Shown here piece after piece: positions 25,091 through 33,206 of a stretch of DNA of 34,038 bases (position 1 is its first letter; each line of letters begins with the position of its first letter). Source of the DNA: an uncultured Oscillospiraceae bacterium. GTDB taxonomy: Bacteria > Bacillota > Clostridia > Oscillospirales > Ruminococcaceae. Position numbers and translations under genes: made by a program. Location: contig CASEVW010000153.1 in NCBI GenBank assembly GCA_949291395.1, forward strand, positions 1-34,038, written 5' to 3'. The notes below the pieces were generated by a model, which saw only the letters and a program-made list of their open reading frames with translations, was not told the origin of the DNA and ran no database searches.

Positions 25091-26840
25091 GATCCTGAAC
25101 CGCATGGGCATTCAGCAGAAATTTGCGCTGGTGATCTTTCTGGGGGTACTGGTGCCGGTGATCGTGCTCTGTGTCTGGATGCTTCACAGCTGGAAAACCC
25201 AGATGGTAGATCAGCAACGGAGCGTGCTGGCAGACCAGCTGAACCGGGTGAACGCGGATGTGGAGCAGGTGAGCGAGCTGTGCTCGCTTTCGGCCCAGGC
25301 CTTTCAGAGCAATCGGCGGCTGCAGGAACATCTGGAGGATTTGAAGGCCGGGCGCAGTGCCACCGCTGCCGAACTGTATGATTTTTATCAGAATGACATC
25401 ACCAGTCTGCATAACATCGTGTCGGCCAACCCCTATCTGTACCGGATCCGGGTGTATTCCACCAAGCCGCAGATCGATGAGATCTATCCGGTGCTGTTCG
25501 GCAGTGATCGGTTGGAAAGCATTGGCTGGAAACAGGCCATGCCCCTGGCTAACCAATGGTGGCTGGATTATACCGATAATATGTTCGGTGCAGGAGTAGC
25601 CCACCGGATGGCTCTTGTGCAGCCAATGAAGGGAATGAACGGCAGAGTCAGCGCCATGTTGGAAGTTTCGGTGGATATGCCCCGGGTATTCCCATTGCTG
25701 TTCAACAGTGGGAATGCCTGCCTGGTGACCCGCCAGGGCCAGACCATGGGGGCGCAGCTTCTGTTGGATCAAACCGAACGTCTGGAACAGGGCTTCGATG
25801 CGGACCCGATCATCGAACTGCAGCAGCTGGAAGGCAAGCCGGTACTGCTGGGGACCCTCTATCTGGAACAGCTGGACGCGGTGTATGCGCAGGTGCAGGA
25901 TCTGTCCGGCATCTACCGCCAGATGGCCTGGGTGCAGCGGATCGCCACAGTGCTGATGGTGGTGCTGAGCTTGGTGCTCAGCCGTGTCGTTCAGCGGCTG
26001 GTGCGGGGAATGCTGCGTCAGCTGGGCTATGTGGTGGAAGGAGTACGTCTGTTTTCTCAGGGGGATCTGGAGGTTGAGATCCCGGTGGAGAGCCGGGATG
26101 AGATCGGACGCTTCTCGGAACAGATCAACGAGCTGCTGGCCAGCATCCGCCAGCTGATCCACCAGAACATTGAAAAAGAGGTACTGGTGAAAAACACCCA
26201 GATCCGGGCACTGCAAAACCAGATCAATGCGCATTTCCTGTATAACGTGCTGGAAGCGATCAAGATGATGGCGGAGATCGATGAGGAATATGACATCGCC
26301 GACGCAGTGAACAGCCTGGGCCGACTGCTGCGGTATACGATGAAGTGGAACCGCCGCACGGTGGCACTCCATGAGGAACTGGACCATATCGACAATTACA
26401 TTGCGCTGGTAAATCTGCGTTACGACGGACAGATCTTACTGGAGCGGCAGGTGCCCGAAGAGCTGCTCATGCAGGAGATCCCCAAATTGAGCCTGCAGCC
26501 CATTGTGGAAAATGCGGTGGTACATGGCGGCAGCCACGAGGAAGACCGGACCATCTGGATCCGGGTGTGGCAGCAGGAGGGCGTGGTGTCCATCGCCATT
26601 CACAACGAGGGCGAGGCCATGAGTGCCCCGGCGCTGGAACACTTGCGGCGCAGCATTCAGGGCCTGGAGGAGACTCGTTCCACCGGGGGCAATGGGATCG
26701 GACTGAAAAATGTGCAGGACCGCATCCGGATGACTTTCGGGCAGGAATACGGCATCACAGTGGAGTCGTGCAGCGACGACGGTACGACTGTCACCGTCAC
26801 GGTGCCGTTGGGGCGTATCGGCCAGGGAGAGGGAACATGA
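25080..26840 (+). CDS. YesM-type sensor histidine kinase
   Basis: Membrane sensor kinase of 586 aa. Helix 1 is at residues ~14-34, followed by an extracytoplasmic sensing domain of about 245 residues, helix 2 at ~285-305 and a HAMP region (~306-358). The His_kinase domain (PF06580 type) carries H385 in QINAHFLYN, where most relatives have QINPHFLYN. An N-box follows in QPIVENAVVHG (N478), then a G-box GGNGIGLKN (537-544). ATG 25080 is chosen for GAGGTGG just upstream and for the helix at the correct distance; it overlaps the lipoprotein gene by 11 bases. The stop overlaps the regulator start (ATGA). It should sense an external sugar or a ligand-loaded lipoprotein and phosphorylate the adjacent regulator. 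Confidence 0.92.
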   Translation: MGNKILNRMGIQQKFALVIFLGVLVPVIVLCVWMLHSWKTQMVDQQRSVLADQLNRVNADVEQVSELCSLSAQAFQSNRRLQEHLEDLKAGRSATAAELYDFYQNDITSLHNIVSANPYLYRIRVYSTKPQIDEIYPVLFGSDRLESIGWKQAMPLANQWWLDYTDNMFGAGVAHRMALVQPMKGMNGRVSAMLEVSVDMPRVFPLLFNSGNACLVTRQGQTMGAQLLLDQTERLEQGFDADPIIELQQLEGKPVLLGTLYLEQLDAVYAQVQDLSGIYRQMAWVQRIATVLMVVLSLVLSRVVQRLVRGMLRQLGYVVEGVRLFSQGDLEVEIPVESRDEIGRFSEQINELLASIRQLIHQNIEKEVLVKNTQIRALQNQINAHFLYNVLEAIKMMAEIDEEYDIADAVNSLGRLLRYTMKWNRRTVALHEELDHIDNYIALVNLRYDGQILLERQVPEELLMQEIPKLSLQPIVENAVVHGGSHEEDRTIWIRVWQQEGVVSIAIHNEGEAMSAPALEHLRRSIQGLEETRSTGGNGIGLKNVQDRIRMTFGQEYGITVESCSDDGTTVTVTVPLGRIGQGEGT

Positions 26841-28255
26841 GAACCATATTGATTGCTGAAGATGAAAAGATGATCCGGAAAGGATTATGTGCCATGGTGC
26901 AGAGAGCGCCCATTCAAGTGGACAATATCCTGGAAGCGAAAAACGGGCTGCAGGCGCTGGAGATCCTGAGCCAGCGGCCGGTGGACGTGCTGATCACGGA
27001 CGTGCGTATGCCGGAGATAGACGGTATCCAGCTGGCAGAACGAGTGCGCCAGCTGGAACACCCGCCGCTGGTGCTGGTGGTGAGCGGATACGACGATTTT
27101 TCTTATGCGGTGAGCATGCTTCGCAGCGGTGTGCAGGATTATCTGCTCAAACCGGTGGACCGGGAAAAGTTTTACCAGGCGCTGAGCCAGATCGAAAGCA
27201 AGCTGGACAGCCGCCAGGAGGCCCGCCGCTCCAATCAGGAGCGTTATCTGCTGGCGCTGCGGTATCTGATGCTGAATGACAGCGTGGATGATCCCCAAAA
27301 GGACGGCCTGCTGCGGGAATTTTCCGCGCAGTTTTTTGAGAGGGAGTACCAGGCTGTATGTTCACGGGCACGGTTGGAGGAGCCTGAGGGCGTGCTGATG
27401 CTACAGAATATGGAGGAGCTGACCATCTACCTGGGAGAGAGCGATCACATCCGGCAGCTGGAGTGGCCCAAGGCGGCAGGCTGCAGCCGCGGGTTTCAGG
27501 GGCTGGCCAGCCTGAACAAGGCGTATGAAGAAGCATTTTCCGCCTGGAAACAGGCTTTTTTCAGGGAAGAAGGGCTGGTGTGTTATCAGCCCGCAGAAAA
27601 TGCCCCGTTTCGCACCACGGCCCAGCAGCTGCAGGGGCTGATCCAGCTGGGACGCTGGAAAGAGGCCGTTCGGACTCTGGAGCATCTGTTTGAACTGGTG
27701 CGTGCAGGGCAGGCTGGAACGGATGCGGTGGCAGATCTGTGTTCGGAGCTTGCCCTGTTGCTGGATCAGACCTGGCGCAGCATTCTGGAAGAAAATGAAT
27801 CCGCCCTGCGATTCGGGCAACTTTGGAATTTTGAGAGCCCGGAAGCGTATTTGAAAGAATTGTCTGCTTGGTTGGAGGTCATTTGCCAGCGTATCGGTCA
27901 GGAATTTGCCGATCACGAAAGCAAACAGAAGATCCGCCAGGCAGTGCAGTATGTACAGAAAAATTTTCGCACCCCCATCAACATGGCGATGGTCAGTAAT
28001 CATGTATCCATGAACTACTCACTGTTCAGCCTGCTGTTCAAGCAATACACGGGAACCAACTTTGTTGGATATCTGCAGGGGCTGCGTGTCGGGGAGGCCA
28101 AACGGCTTCTCACGGAAACGGACATGCGGGTGAATGAGATCAGCGCCCGCTCTGGTTTTTCGGATGAAAAACATTTTTTGAAGGTGTTCAAAGCGGCTAC
28201 GGCGCTGTCCCCCACCGAGTGGCGGAAAGTCAGCCGGCAGCGGTTGCAGCCGTGA
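26837..28255 (+). CDS. YesN-type response regulator with AraC DNA-binding domain
   Basis: Cytoplasmic regulator of 472 aa. The receiver domain (residues 1-~120) has acidic residues AEDE, the phosphorylated D55 in LITDVRMPEIDG and K105 in LLKPVD. A long middle region without recognised motifs leads to an AraC-type double helix-turn-helix domain (~365-472: PINMAMVSNHVSMNYSLFS, then VNEISARSGFSDEKHFLKVF). The ATG overlaps the kinase stop by 4 bases with GGGAGAGGGA upstream. It is expected to activate the carbohydrate genes of this island when phosphorylated by the adjacent kinase; its binding sites are not identified. Confidence 0.93.
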   Translation: MRTILIAEDEKMIRKGLCAMVQRAPIQVDNILEAKNGLQALEILSQRPVDVLITDVRMPEIDGIQLAERVRQLEHPPLVLVVSGYDDFSYAVSMLRSGVQDYLLKPVDREKFYQALSQIESKLDSRQEARRSNQERYLLALRYLMLNDSVDDPQKDGLLREFSAQFFEREYQAVCSRARLEEPEGVLMLQNMEELTIYLGESDHIRQLEWPKAAGCSRGFQGLASLNKAYEEAFSAWKQAFFREEGLVCYQPAENAPFRTTAQQLQGLIQLGRWKEAVRTLEHLFELVRAGQAGTDAVADLCSELALLLDQTWRSILEENESALRFGQLWNFESPEAYLKELSAWLEVICQRIGQEFADHESKQKIRQAVQYVQKNFRTPINMAMVSNHVSMNYSLFSLLFKQYTGTNFVGYLQGLRVGEAKRLLTETDMRVNEISARSGFSDEKHFLKVFKAATALSPTEWRKVSRQRLQP

Positions 28256-28281
28256 TGCGGCAGAGAAAAGGAGAGATTTCA

Positions 28282-30525
28282 ATGGAACAGATGGTGCAGA
28301 CTTTTTTGCAGCAGATGACTCTGCAAGAAAAAGCGGCCCTATGCTCAGGCCAGGATTTCTGGCATATCACCGGCGTGCCCCGGCTGGGCATTGCCCCTGC
28401 AATGGTGTCCGATGGCCCTCACGGCTTGCGCAAACAAAATGACAAGGCGGACCATCTGGGAGTGAACGAGTCCATTCAGGCGGTATGCTTCCCGGCAGGG
28501 TGCGCTACCGCCTGCAGCTTTGACCGGGATCTGATGGAACGCATGGGCCGTGCGCTGGGCGCCGAGTGTCGTGCCGAGCAGGTGGATGTGCTGCTGGGGC
28601 CTGCGGTGAATATCAAACGCAGCCCTCTATGCGGCCGTAATTTTGAGTATTATTCCGAGGACCCTTATCTGGCTGGACAGATCGCAGCAGCCTTTATCCG
28701 CGGCGTGCAAAGCCAGCAGGTGGGGACCAGCGTGAAGCACTTCGCGGCCAACAATCAGGAGTTCCGGCGGATGACTACCTCCGCCAATATGAGTGATCGA
28801 ACCCTGCGGGAAATCTATCTGCCGGCCTTTGAGGCTGCGGTAAAGGAGGCGGGCGCATGGACCGTGATGTGCTCCTACAATCGAGTGAACGGGCTGTTCG
28901 CCAGCGAGAACCCCTCCCTGCTCACCGATATTCTGCGCAAAGAGTGGGGCTTTGACGGCTTTGTGATGAGCGACTGGGGTGCGGTGAATGAGAAGATCCA
29001 GGCGGTGAAAGCAGGCCTGGAGCTGGAAATGCCCGGCCCCTGCGTGGCCAGCGTGGAAAAGGTGGTCCAGGCGGTGGAACGCGGGGAGCTTTCCATGGAA
29101 GTGCTGGACCAGGCCGCGGGCCGTATCCTGAACATCCTGCTGCGGAGGCCGGAAGGCGGGGCGAAGGGGACTTTTGACCGGCAGACGGACCATGATCTGG
29201 CGGCTGGGGTTGAAACTGAGTGTGCGGTGCTGCTGAAAAACAATGGGGTGCTGCCCCTTACCCGGCAGCAGAAGCTGGCTTATATCGGCGGATTTGCCCG
29301 GACGCCCCGTTATCAGGGCGGTGGTTCTTCCCATATCAATTCTTTCCGGGTGGATGGTGCATTGGAATTCGCTCCGGAGGGGACTGTATATCTGCCGGGC
29401 TTCTCCACCCGAGAGGATCAGATGAACGATGCCGATCTGGAGGCGGCGGTGCAGGCGGCCAAAGAGGCCCAGGCGGCAGTGATTTTCGCCGGACTGCCGG
29501 ATTCCTTTGAGTGCGAGGGTTATGACCGGGCCCACATGCGTCTGCCGGAATGTCAGGACCGGCTGATCCATGCGGTGGCCCAGGTTCAGCCCAATACGGT
29601 GGTGGTGCTGCATGTGGGCAGCCCGGTGGAGACCACCTGGGCCGACGAGGTAGCCGCGGTGCTATGTGTCTATCTGGGCGGCGAAGCAGTGGGTAAGGCC
29701 ACGGATGCCCTGCTTTATGGCGATGCCTGCCCCAGCGGCCGTCTGGCGGAAAGCTGGCCTTTTGCGTTGGAGGACAACCCCAGCTTTTTGCATTTTCCCG
29801 GCGATGAGGAGGGCGTGGATTACGCCGAAGGCGTGTTCGTGGGTTACCGTTATTACGACAAAAAGAAAATGGCGGTGCGCTGGCCTTTCGGTCACGGCGA
29901 AAGCTATACCAGCTTTGCTTACTCCAATGCCGTGGCCCGGGTGGAAAACGGTAGGATCCTGGCATCGGTCCAGGTGACAAATACCGGCAAACGTCCCGGC
30001 AAAGAGGTGGTGCAGCTGTATGTGGAGGATCTGACTGGATCTGCAAATCGCCCGCCGAAAGAGCTGAAAGGGTTTGAAAAGGTGGAGCTTCAGCCTGGCC
30101 AGACCGAGACCGTCCGCTTTGAACTGGACGAGCGCAGTCTTTCCTGGTACAGCCCCAGTGGCTGGTATGCCGCGCCTGGCCCGTACCGGCTGCTGTTCGC
30201 CCATTCCAGCCGGGATGTGCGCACCTGCGCTGAATTCGAATGGGAAAGCGGCCGTCGCCTGCCCATGACCGTGCACCGCAACACTACGGTGGGGGCACTG
30301 CTGGCTGATCCCCGAACGGCCGCCGTGCTGGAACCCTTGCTGAAAGAGCAGGAGCCCCAGGAGAGCAGTGCGGCTGCCCGGGAGGCCATTACCGACGAGA
30401 TGATCCGGCAGATGCTGGTGAATTCTCCACTGCGCAGCGTACAGGCACAAAAAAGCTATACCGATGCCCAACTACAGCAGCTGATCGACGCCCTGCAGCA
30501 GGCGGTGGACGGCCCGCAGGCATAA
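28282..30525 (+). CDS. GH3-family beta-glucosidase (cytoplasmic)
   Basis: 747 aa glycosidase that should release glucose from the non-reducing end of beta-glucosides. N-terminal barrel motifs include MVSDGPHGLR, SEDPYLAG, KHFAANNQE (~152-160) and the nucleophile D231 in FVMSDWGA. The second domain has the acid/base candidate E412 in CEGYDR. A fibronectin III-like domain follows (GKEVVQLYVEDL...PPKELKGFEKVEL). The last ~80 residues form an extra helical tail. There is no signal peptide. ATG 28282 has AAAGGAG upstream; a frame further out overlaps the regulator gene and is unlikely. It begins 26 bases after the regulator, in the same operon. Confidence 0.92.
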   Translation: MEQMVQTFLQQMTLQEKAALCSGQDFWHITGVPRLGIAPAMVSDGPHGLRKQNDKADHLGVNESIQAVCFPAGCATACSFDRDLMERMGRALGAECRAEQVDVLLGPAVNIKRSPLCGRNFEYYSEDPYLAGQIAAAFIRGVQSQQVGTSVKHFAANNQEFRRMTTSANMSDRTLREIYLPAFEAAVKEAGAWTVMCSYNRVNGLFASENPSLLTDILRKEWGFDGFVMSDWGAVNEKIQAVKAGLELEMPGPCVASVEKVVQAVERGELSMEVLDQAAGRILNILLRRPEGGAKGTFDRQTDHDLAAGVETECAVLLKNNGVLPLTRQQKLAYIGGFARTPRYQGGGSSHINSFRVDGALEFAPEGTVYLPGFSTREDQMNDADLEAAVQAAKEAQAAVIFAGLPDSFECEGYDRAHMRLPECQDRLIHAVAQVQPNTVVVLHVGSPVETTWADEVAAVLCVYLGGEAVGKATDALLYGDACPSGRLAESWPFALEDNPSFLHFPGDEEGVDYAEGVFVGYRYYDKKKMAVRWPFGHGESYTSFAYSNAVARVENGRILASVQVTNTGKRPGKEVVQLYVEDLTGSANRPPKELKGFEKVELQPGQTETVRFELDERSLSWYSPSGWYAAPGPYRLLFAHSSRDVRTCAEFEWESGRRLPMTVHRNTTVGALLADPRTAAVLEPLLKEQEPQESSAAAREAITDEMIRQMLVNSPLRSVQAQKSYTDAQLQQLIDALQQAVDGPQA

Positions 30526-30541
30526 GAAAGGAGATCGCGCG

Positions 30542-31546
30542 ATGCAACGGATCTGCAATGAGCGCTACGACTCGATGACCTACCGGCGGTGCGGCCAGAG
30601 CGGCCTGCGCCTGCCGCTGGTGTCGCTGGGGATGTGGCACAATTTTGGCGACACCGCCCGATACGACACGGTGCGGGACATCTGCCTGACGGCTTTCAAC
30701 CATGGGGTGACCCATTTTGACCTGGCCAACAACTATGGTCCAGAGCCGGGCAGCGCCGAGGCTAACCTGGGAAAGGTGCTGAAAAACGAGCTGGCCGGTT
30801 ACCGGGATGAGTTGATCATCAGCACCAAGGCGGGCTATGGCATGTGGCCTGGCCCTTACGGCGACGGAGGCAGCCGCAAATATCTGCTGGCCAGCCTGGA
30901 CCAAAGCCTACGGCGGATAGGCCTGGACTATGTGGACATCTTCTACCACCACCGTATGGACCCCCATACTCCGTTGGAGGAGACCATGGGTGCCCTTGCC
31001 CAGGCGGTGCGTCAGGGCAAAGCCTTGTATGTGGGACTCTCCAACTATGACGGGCCCGCTTTGGAGCGGGCGACCGCCATTCTGGACGAGCTGCACTGCC
31101 CCTTTATCATCAACCAGAACCGATACTCCATACTGGACCGGACGGTGGAACATAACGGTCTGAAAGAGACCAGCCGCAAATTGGGTAAGGGGATCATTGC
31201 TTTCAGCCCGCTGGCGCAGGGGGTGCTCAGCGACCGCTACCTGAATGGCATCCCGGCTGACAGCCGGGTGCGCACCGATGGCCGTTTCCTGCATGCCAGT
31301 GACCTGACTGAGCAAAAGCTGAGGCAGATCCGCGCGTTGAACGAGCTGGCCCAGCAGCGGGGCCAGACCTTGGCTCAGATGGCTTTGGCTTGGGTGCTGC
31401 GGGATCCGGTGGTCACTAGCGTGGTGGTGGGCGCCTCCCGCCCCGAGCAGCTGAGTCAGAACCTGCAGGGGCTGGACCGGTTGGAGTTTTCGCCCCAGGA
31501 GCTGGAAGCGATCGATCATATTGTGCTGCGGTCAGATGAAATGTGA
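30542..31546 (+). CDS. Aldo/keto reductase (YghZ/Gpr-like)
   Basis: NADPH-dependent oxidoreductase of 334 aa with the TIM-barrel AKR pattern. The catalytic tetrad is visible: D60 and Y65 in FDLANNYGPEPGSAE, K96 in ISTKAGYG and H137 in FYHHRMD. The sequence NNYGPEPGSAE and GLSNYDG fit the YghZ/L-glyceraldehyde 3-phosphate reductase subgroup, also seen as Kv-beta-like reductases. AAAGGAG lies upstream and the GH3 gene ends 16 bases before. In this locus it may detoxify or reduce a sugar-derived aldehyde, or reduce the reducing end of an oligosaccharide; which one is unknown. It is the last gene of the island; no terminator is seen in the 105 bases before the att repeat. Confidence 0.9.
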   Translation: MQRICNERYDSMTYRRCGQSGLRLPLVSLGMWHNFGDTARYDTVRDICLTAFNHGVTHFDLANNYGPEPGSAEANLGKVLKNELAGYRDELIISTKAGYGMWPGPYGDGGSRKYLLASLDQSLRRIGLDYVDIFYHHRMDPHTPLEETMGALAQAVRQGKALYVGLSNYDGPALERATAILDELHCPFIINQNRYSILDRTVEHNGLKETSRKLGKGIIAFSPLAQGVLSDRYLNGIPADSRVRTDGRFLHASDLTEQKLRQIRALNELAQQRGQTLAQMALAWVLRDPVVTSVVVGASRPEQLSQNLQGLDRLEFSPQELEAIDHIVLRSDEM

Positions 31547-31651
31547 TGGGATAATTTGAGAGGCGAGGGATCATGCTTTACCCTGTACAGCGGCCCAGAC
31601 TTGCAGCATAATTTCGGAAACTTGATGCAGTTGCGGGTCGGTTCTCCGGCC

Positions 31652-31676
31652 GTTCGAATCCACCCGCTCCCACCAA
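31652..31676 (+). repeat. Candidate attachment site (right), bare tRNA-Tyr 3' fragment
   Basis: The 25 bases equal 12457-12481 exactly. The bases upstream (ggttctccggcc) cannot form the 5' half of the T arm, and no acceptor 5' arm or anticodon arm is present, so this is a fragment and not a second tRNA. A terminator starts two bases later. Confidence 0.8.
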
Positions 31677-31677
31677 G

Positions 31678-31708
31678 ATCCCGATCGCGTAAGCGGTCGG
31701 GATTTTTG
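31678..31708 (+). terminator. Terminator after the right attachment site
   Basis: The stem atcccgatcgc / gcggtcgggat with loop gtaa is followed by TTTT. Its position directly after the tRNA 3' fragment suggests it is the original tRNA-Tyr terminator of the chromosome. Confidence 0.88.
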
Positions 31709-31776
31709 TATACCGAAAACCACTCGCTAGGCGAGTGGTTCCAAAAAAGACTACTGTCGATAATGAAAACAAAAAA

Positions 31777-31831
31777 CTCCCTTTGCTATAATAGAAGTGC
31801 GGTCTGCCAACTGCACAACAAGCAAAGGGAG
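31777..31831 (+). promoter_or_regulatory. Promoter and Shine-Dalgarno-hiding stem of tnpA
   Basis: An extended -10 TGCTATAAT is at 31784-31792. An 11-base arm, ctccctttgct (31777-31787), is the perfect complement of agcaaagggag (31821-31831), which contains the Shine-Dalgarno of tnpA. The left arm overlaps the -10, so the element's own transcript lacks it while read-through RNA would fold and hide the ribosome site. Confidence 0.75.
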
Positions 31832-31841
31832 GTCATTCAAA

Positions 31842-32279
31842 ATGAACGACAGTCATAGCTTATCACATACCACATGGAATTGCAAATACCACATCGTTTT
31901 TGCACCAAAGTTCAGAAGAAAGGTGTTCTACAAAGAAAAAAGACGAGAGGTGGGAATGATTTTAAGAAGACTGTGTGAATGGAAAGGGGTGCACATTGTA
32001 GAAGCAGAGGTGTGTCCGGACCACATCCACATACTGGTAGAGATCCCACCCAAAATTTCAGTTTCCAGTTTCATGGGATACCTGAAAGGGAAAAGCAGCT
32101 TGATGTTGTACGAGCAGTTTCCCGAATTGAAATTCAAGTACAGGAACAGAGAGTTTTGGTGCCGAGGGTACTACGTGGATACAGCGGGCAAAAATGCAAA
32201 GAGAATACAGGAGTACATTCGACGCCAGTACGAAATCGACCAGCAAGGAGAACAGCTCACAATGATGGGTAAGCAGTAA
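31842..32279 (+). CDS. tnpA: IS200/IS605-family transposase TnpA
   Basis: Y1 HUH transposase of 145 aa. It has the block KYHIVFAPKFRRKVFY at the N-terminus, the metal-binding HUH motif in DHIHILVEIPP (H61, H63) and the C-terminal helix with the likely catalytic tyrosine Y125 in RIQEYIRRQ, after GYYVDTAGKN. Length is normal and the frame is intact, so the enzyme may be active. ATG 31842 is chosen because AAAGGGAGG lies 9 bases before it; a longer frame from 31797 would begin inside the regulatory stem. It nicks and joins single-stranded DNA at the element's end hairpins. Confidence 0.95.
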   Translation: MNDSHSLSHTTWNCKYHIVFAPKFRRKVFYKEKRREVGMILRRLCEWKGVHIVEAEVCPDHIHILVEIPPKISVSSFMGYLKGKSSLMLYEQFPELKFKYRNREFWCRGYYVDTAGKNAKRIQEYIRRQYEIDQQGEQLTMMGKQ

Positions 32280-32392
32280 ACTGAAAAGCCCGTTTACGGG
32301 CGGTAAGTAACAAATCCTTCGCGGCTGGCAGACCGTACCAACGTGACGTGACACGTGGCTAGTATTCTAGGGCTACGCCCGCATGTGAAAAA

Positions 32393-32411
32393 CCCCCGGC
32401 TATGCCGGAGG
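32393..32411. repeat. Right-end hairpin of the IS200-type element
   Basis: Arms cccccggc and gccggagg pair with one mismatch around tat. Subterminal hairpins of this kind are what TnpA recognises. A smaller hairpin (gcccg / cgggc) follows the tnpA stop at 32288-32301. Confidence 0.7.
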
Positions 32412-32485
32412 ATGATTATTATAGCAGTTTGCCGGTGTTTGATGAGGCGCTCCCAGCGGCCATCTTTGAAACGGAGGAGAAGAAA

Positions 32486-33049
32486 ATGTTGCTTACATAC
32501 AATGATCTGATGATCCGGGATGCAACGGAAAAAGATGCGGAACAACTGGCGGCGTGGTGGAATGACGGCGGGATTATGGCCCATGCGGGTTTTCCAAACG
32601 GACTCGGCCGAACGGCGCAAAGCATTGCAGAAGAATTGCGGAGCAATAAAGGCGGGACCCATAGACAGTTGATAATCGAAATGGACCATGTGGCCATTGG
32701 GGAGATGAACTATCGGGACAAAGGGAGCCGGACCGCCGAAATTGGCATCAAAATATGCGATGCATCAAAGCAAGAGAAAGGCCTGGGAAAGATCCTGCTC
32801 AGTATGCTGATCGCCTCTCTTTTTTGCGATTTAGGGTATCAAAAAGTTGTTCTGGATACCGATCTGGAAAACAGAAGAGCACAGCATGTTTACGAGCGGC
32901 TGGGGTTTGTGAAACTGCGGGTGAATGAAAACTCCTGGACCGACCAGCTGGGGAAATTGCGGTCCTCTGTGGATTACGAGCTGCATCAAAAAGAGTTTGT
33001 TGATTTTGCAAACGGGGGATGCCTCCGAAACGATCCGCCCATGCCGTAA
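32486..33049 (+). CDS. GNAT-family N-acetyltransferase
   Basis: Acetyl-CoA-dependent acetyltransferase of 187 aa. It shows an N-terminal start LMIRDATEKDAEQLAAWWND typical of RimJ/RimL-like proteins, the beta-strand block AEIGIKI, the acetyl-CoA pyrophosphate-binding motif QEKGLGKILL (residues 96-105) and the C-terminal block NRRAQHVYERLGFVKL. GGAGG lies 8 bases before ATG 32486. The acceptor (protein N-terminus, antibiotic or metabolite) cannot be told. The gene begins about 65 bases after the IS end, so the IS may have changed its promoter region. A terminator follows. Confidence 0.9.
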   Translation: MLLTYNDLMIRDATEKDAEQLAAWWNDGGIMAHAGFPNGLGRTAQSIAEELRSNKGGTHRQLIIEMDHVAIGEMNYRDKGSRTAEIGIKICDASKQEKGLGKILLSMLIASLFCDLGYQKVVLDTDLENRRAQHVYERLGFVKLRVNENSWTDQLGKLRSSVDYELHQKEFVDFANGGCLRNDPPMP

Positions 33050-33080
33050 GGAACATGGAAAGCAGCTGCCCTGACGAAGA

Positions 33081-33106
33081 CCCGACCGCATATGCGGTCG
33101 GGTTTT
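33081..33106 (+). terminator. Terminator after the acetyltransferase gene
   Basis: A perfect palindromic stem, cccgaccgcatatgcggtcggg, written here as arms cccgaccgc and gcggtcggg, followed by TTTTG. The right arm has the same nine bases as the terminator arm at 31693-31701. Confidence 0.85.
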
Positions 33107-33164
33107 GTGTGCAAAAAATTCCTGTCAAAGTGAAAGGAAAACTGTAGAAAACTGGAAGAAAATA

Positions 33165-33173
33165 TGTTATACT
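33165..33173 (+). promoter_or_regulatory. Extended -10 promoter for the NlpC/P60-like gene
   Basis: TGTTATACT gives an extended -10 element 34 bases before the TTG start. No convincing -35 is seen 17 bases upstream. Confidence 0.5.
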
Positions 33174-33206
33174 GGAAATACATTTCCAAAAAAGGAGGCG
33201 AACAGA

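Larger units (their letters stand above)
31708..32420 (+). mobile_element. IS200-type insertion sequence (IS200/IS605 family, tnpA only)
   Basis: About 0.7 kb, the usual size for IS200. It has a left-end hairpin at 31718-31740 (aaccactcgc / gcgagtggtt), a single Y1 transposase gene and a right-end hairpin at 32393-32411 (cccccggc / gccggagg, one mismatch). There are no terminal inverted repeats or target duplication, as expected for single-strand transposition. No tnpB is present. The exact ends are approximate. It sits within a few bases of the terminator that follows the island. Confidence 0.88.

Noticed and set aside
31652..31676. A second tRNA-Tyr gene
   Set aside because: Only the 3' part is present; the bases upstream cannot form the T arm, anticodon arm or acceptor 5' strand.
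32402..32485. 28-residue N-terminal extension of the acetyltransferase
   Set aside because: It begins inside the IS right-end hairpin and has no ribosome binding site; ATG 32486 has a good one and the homology starts there.
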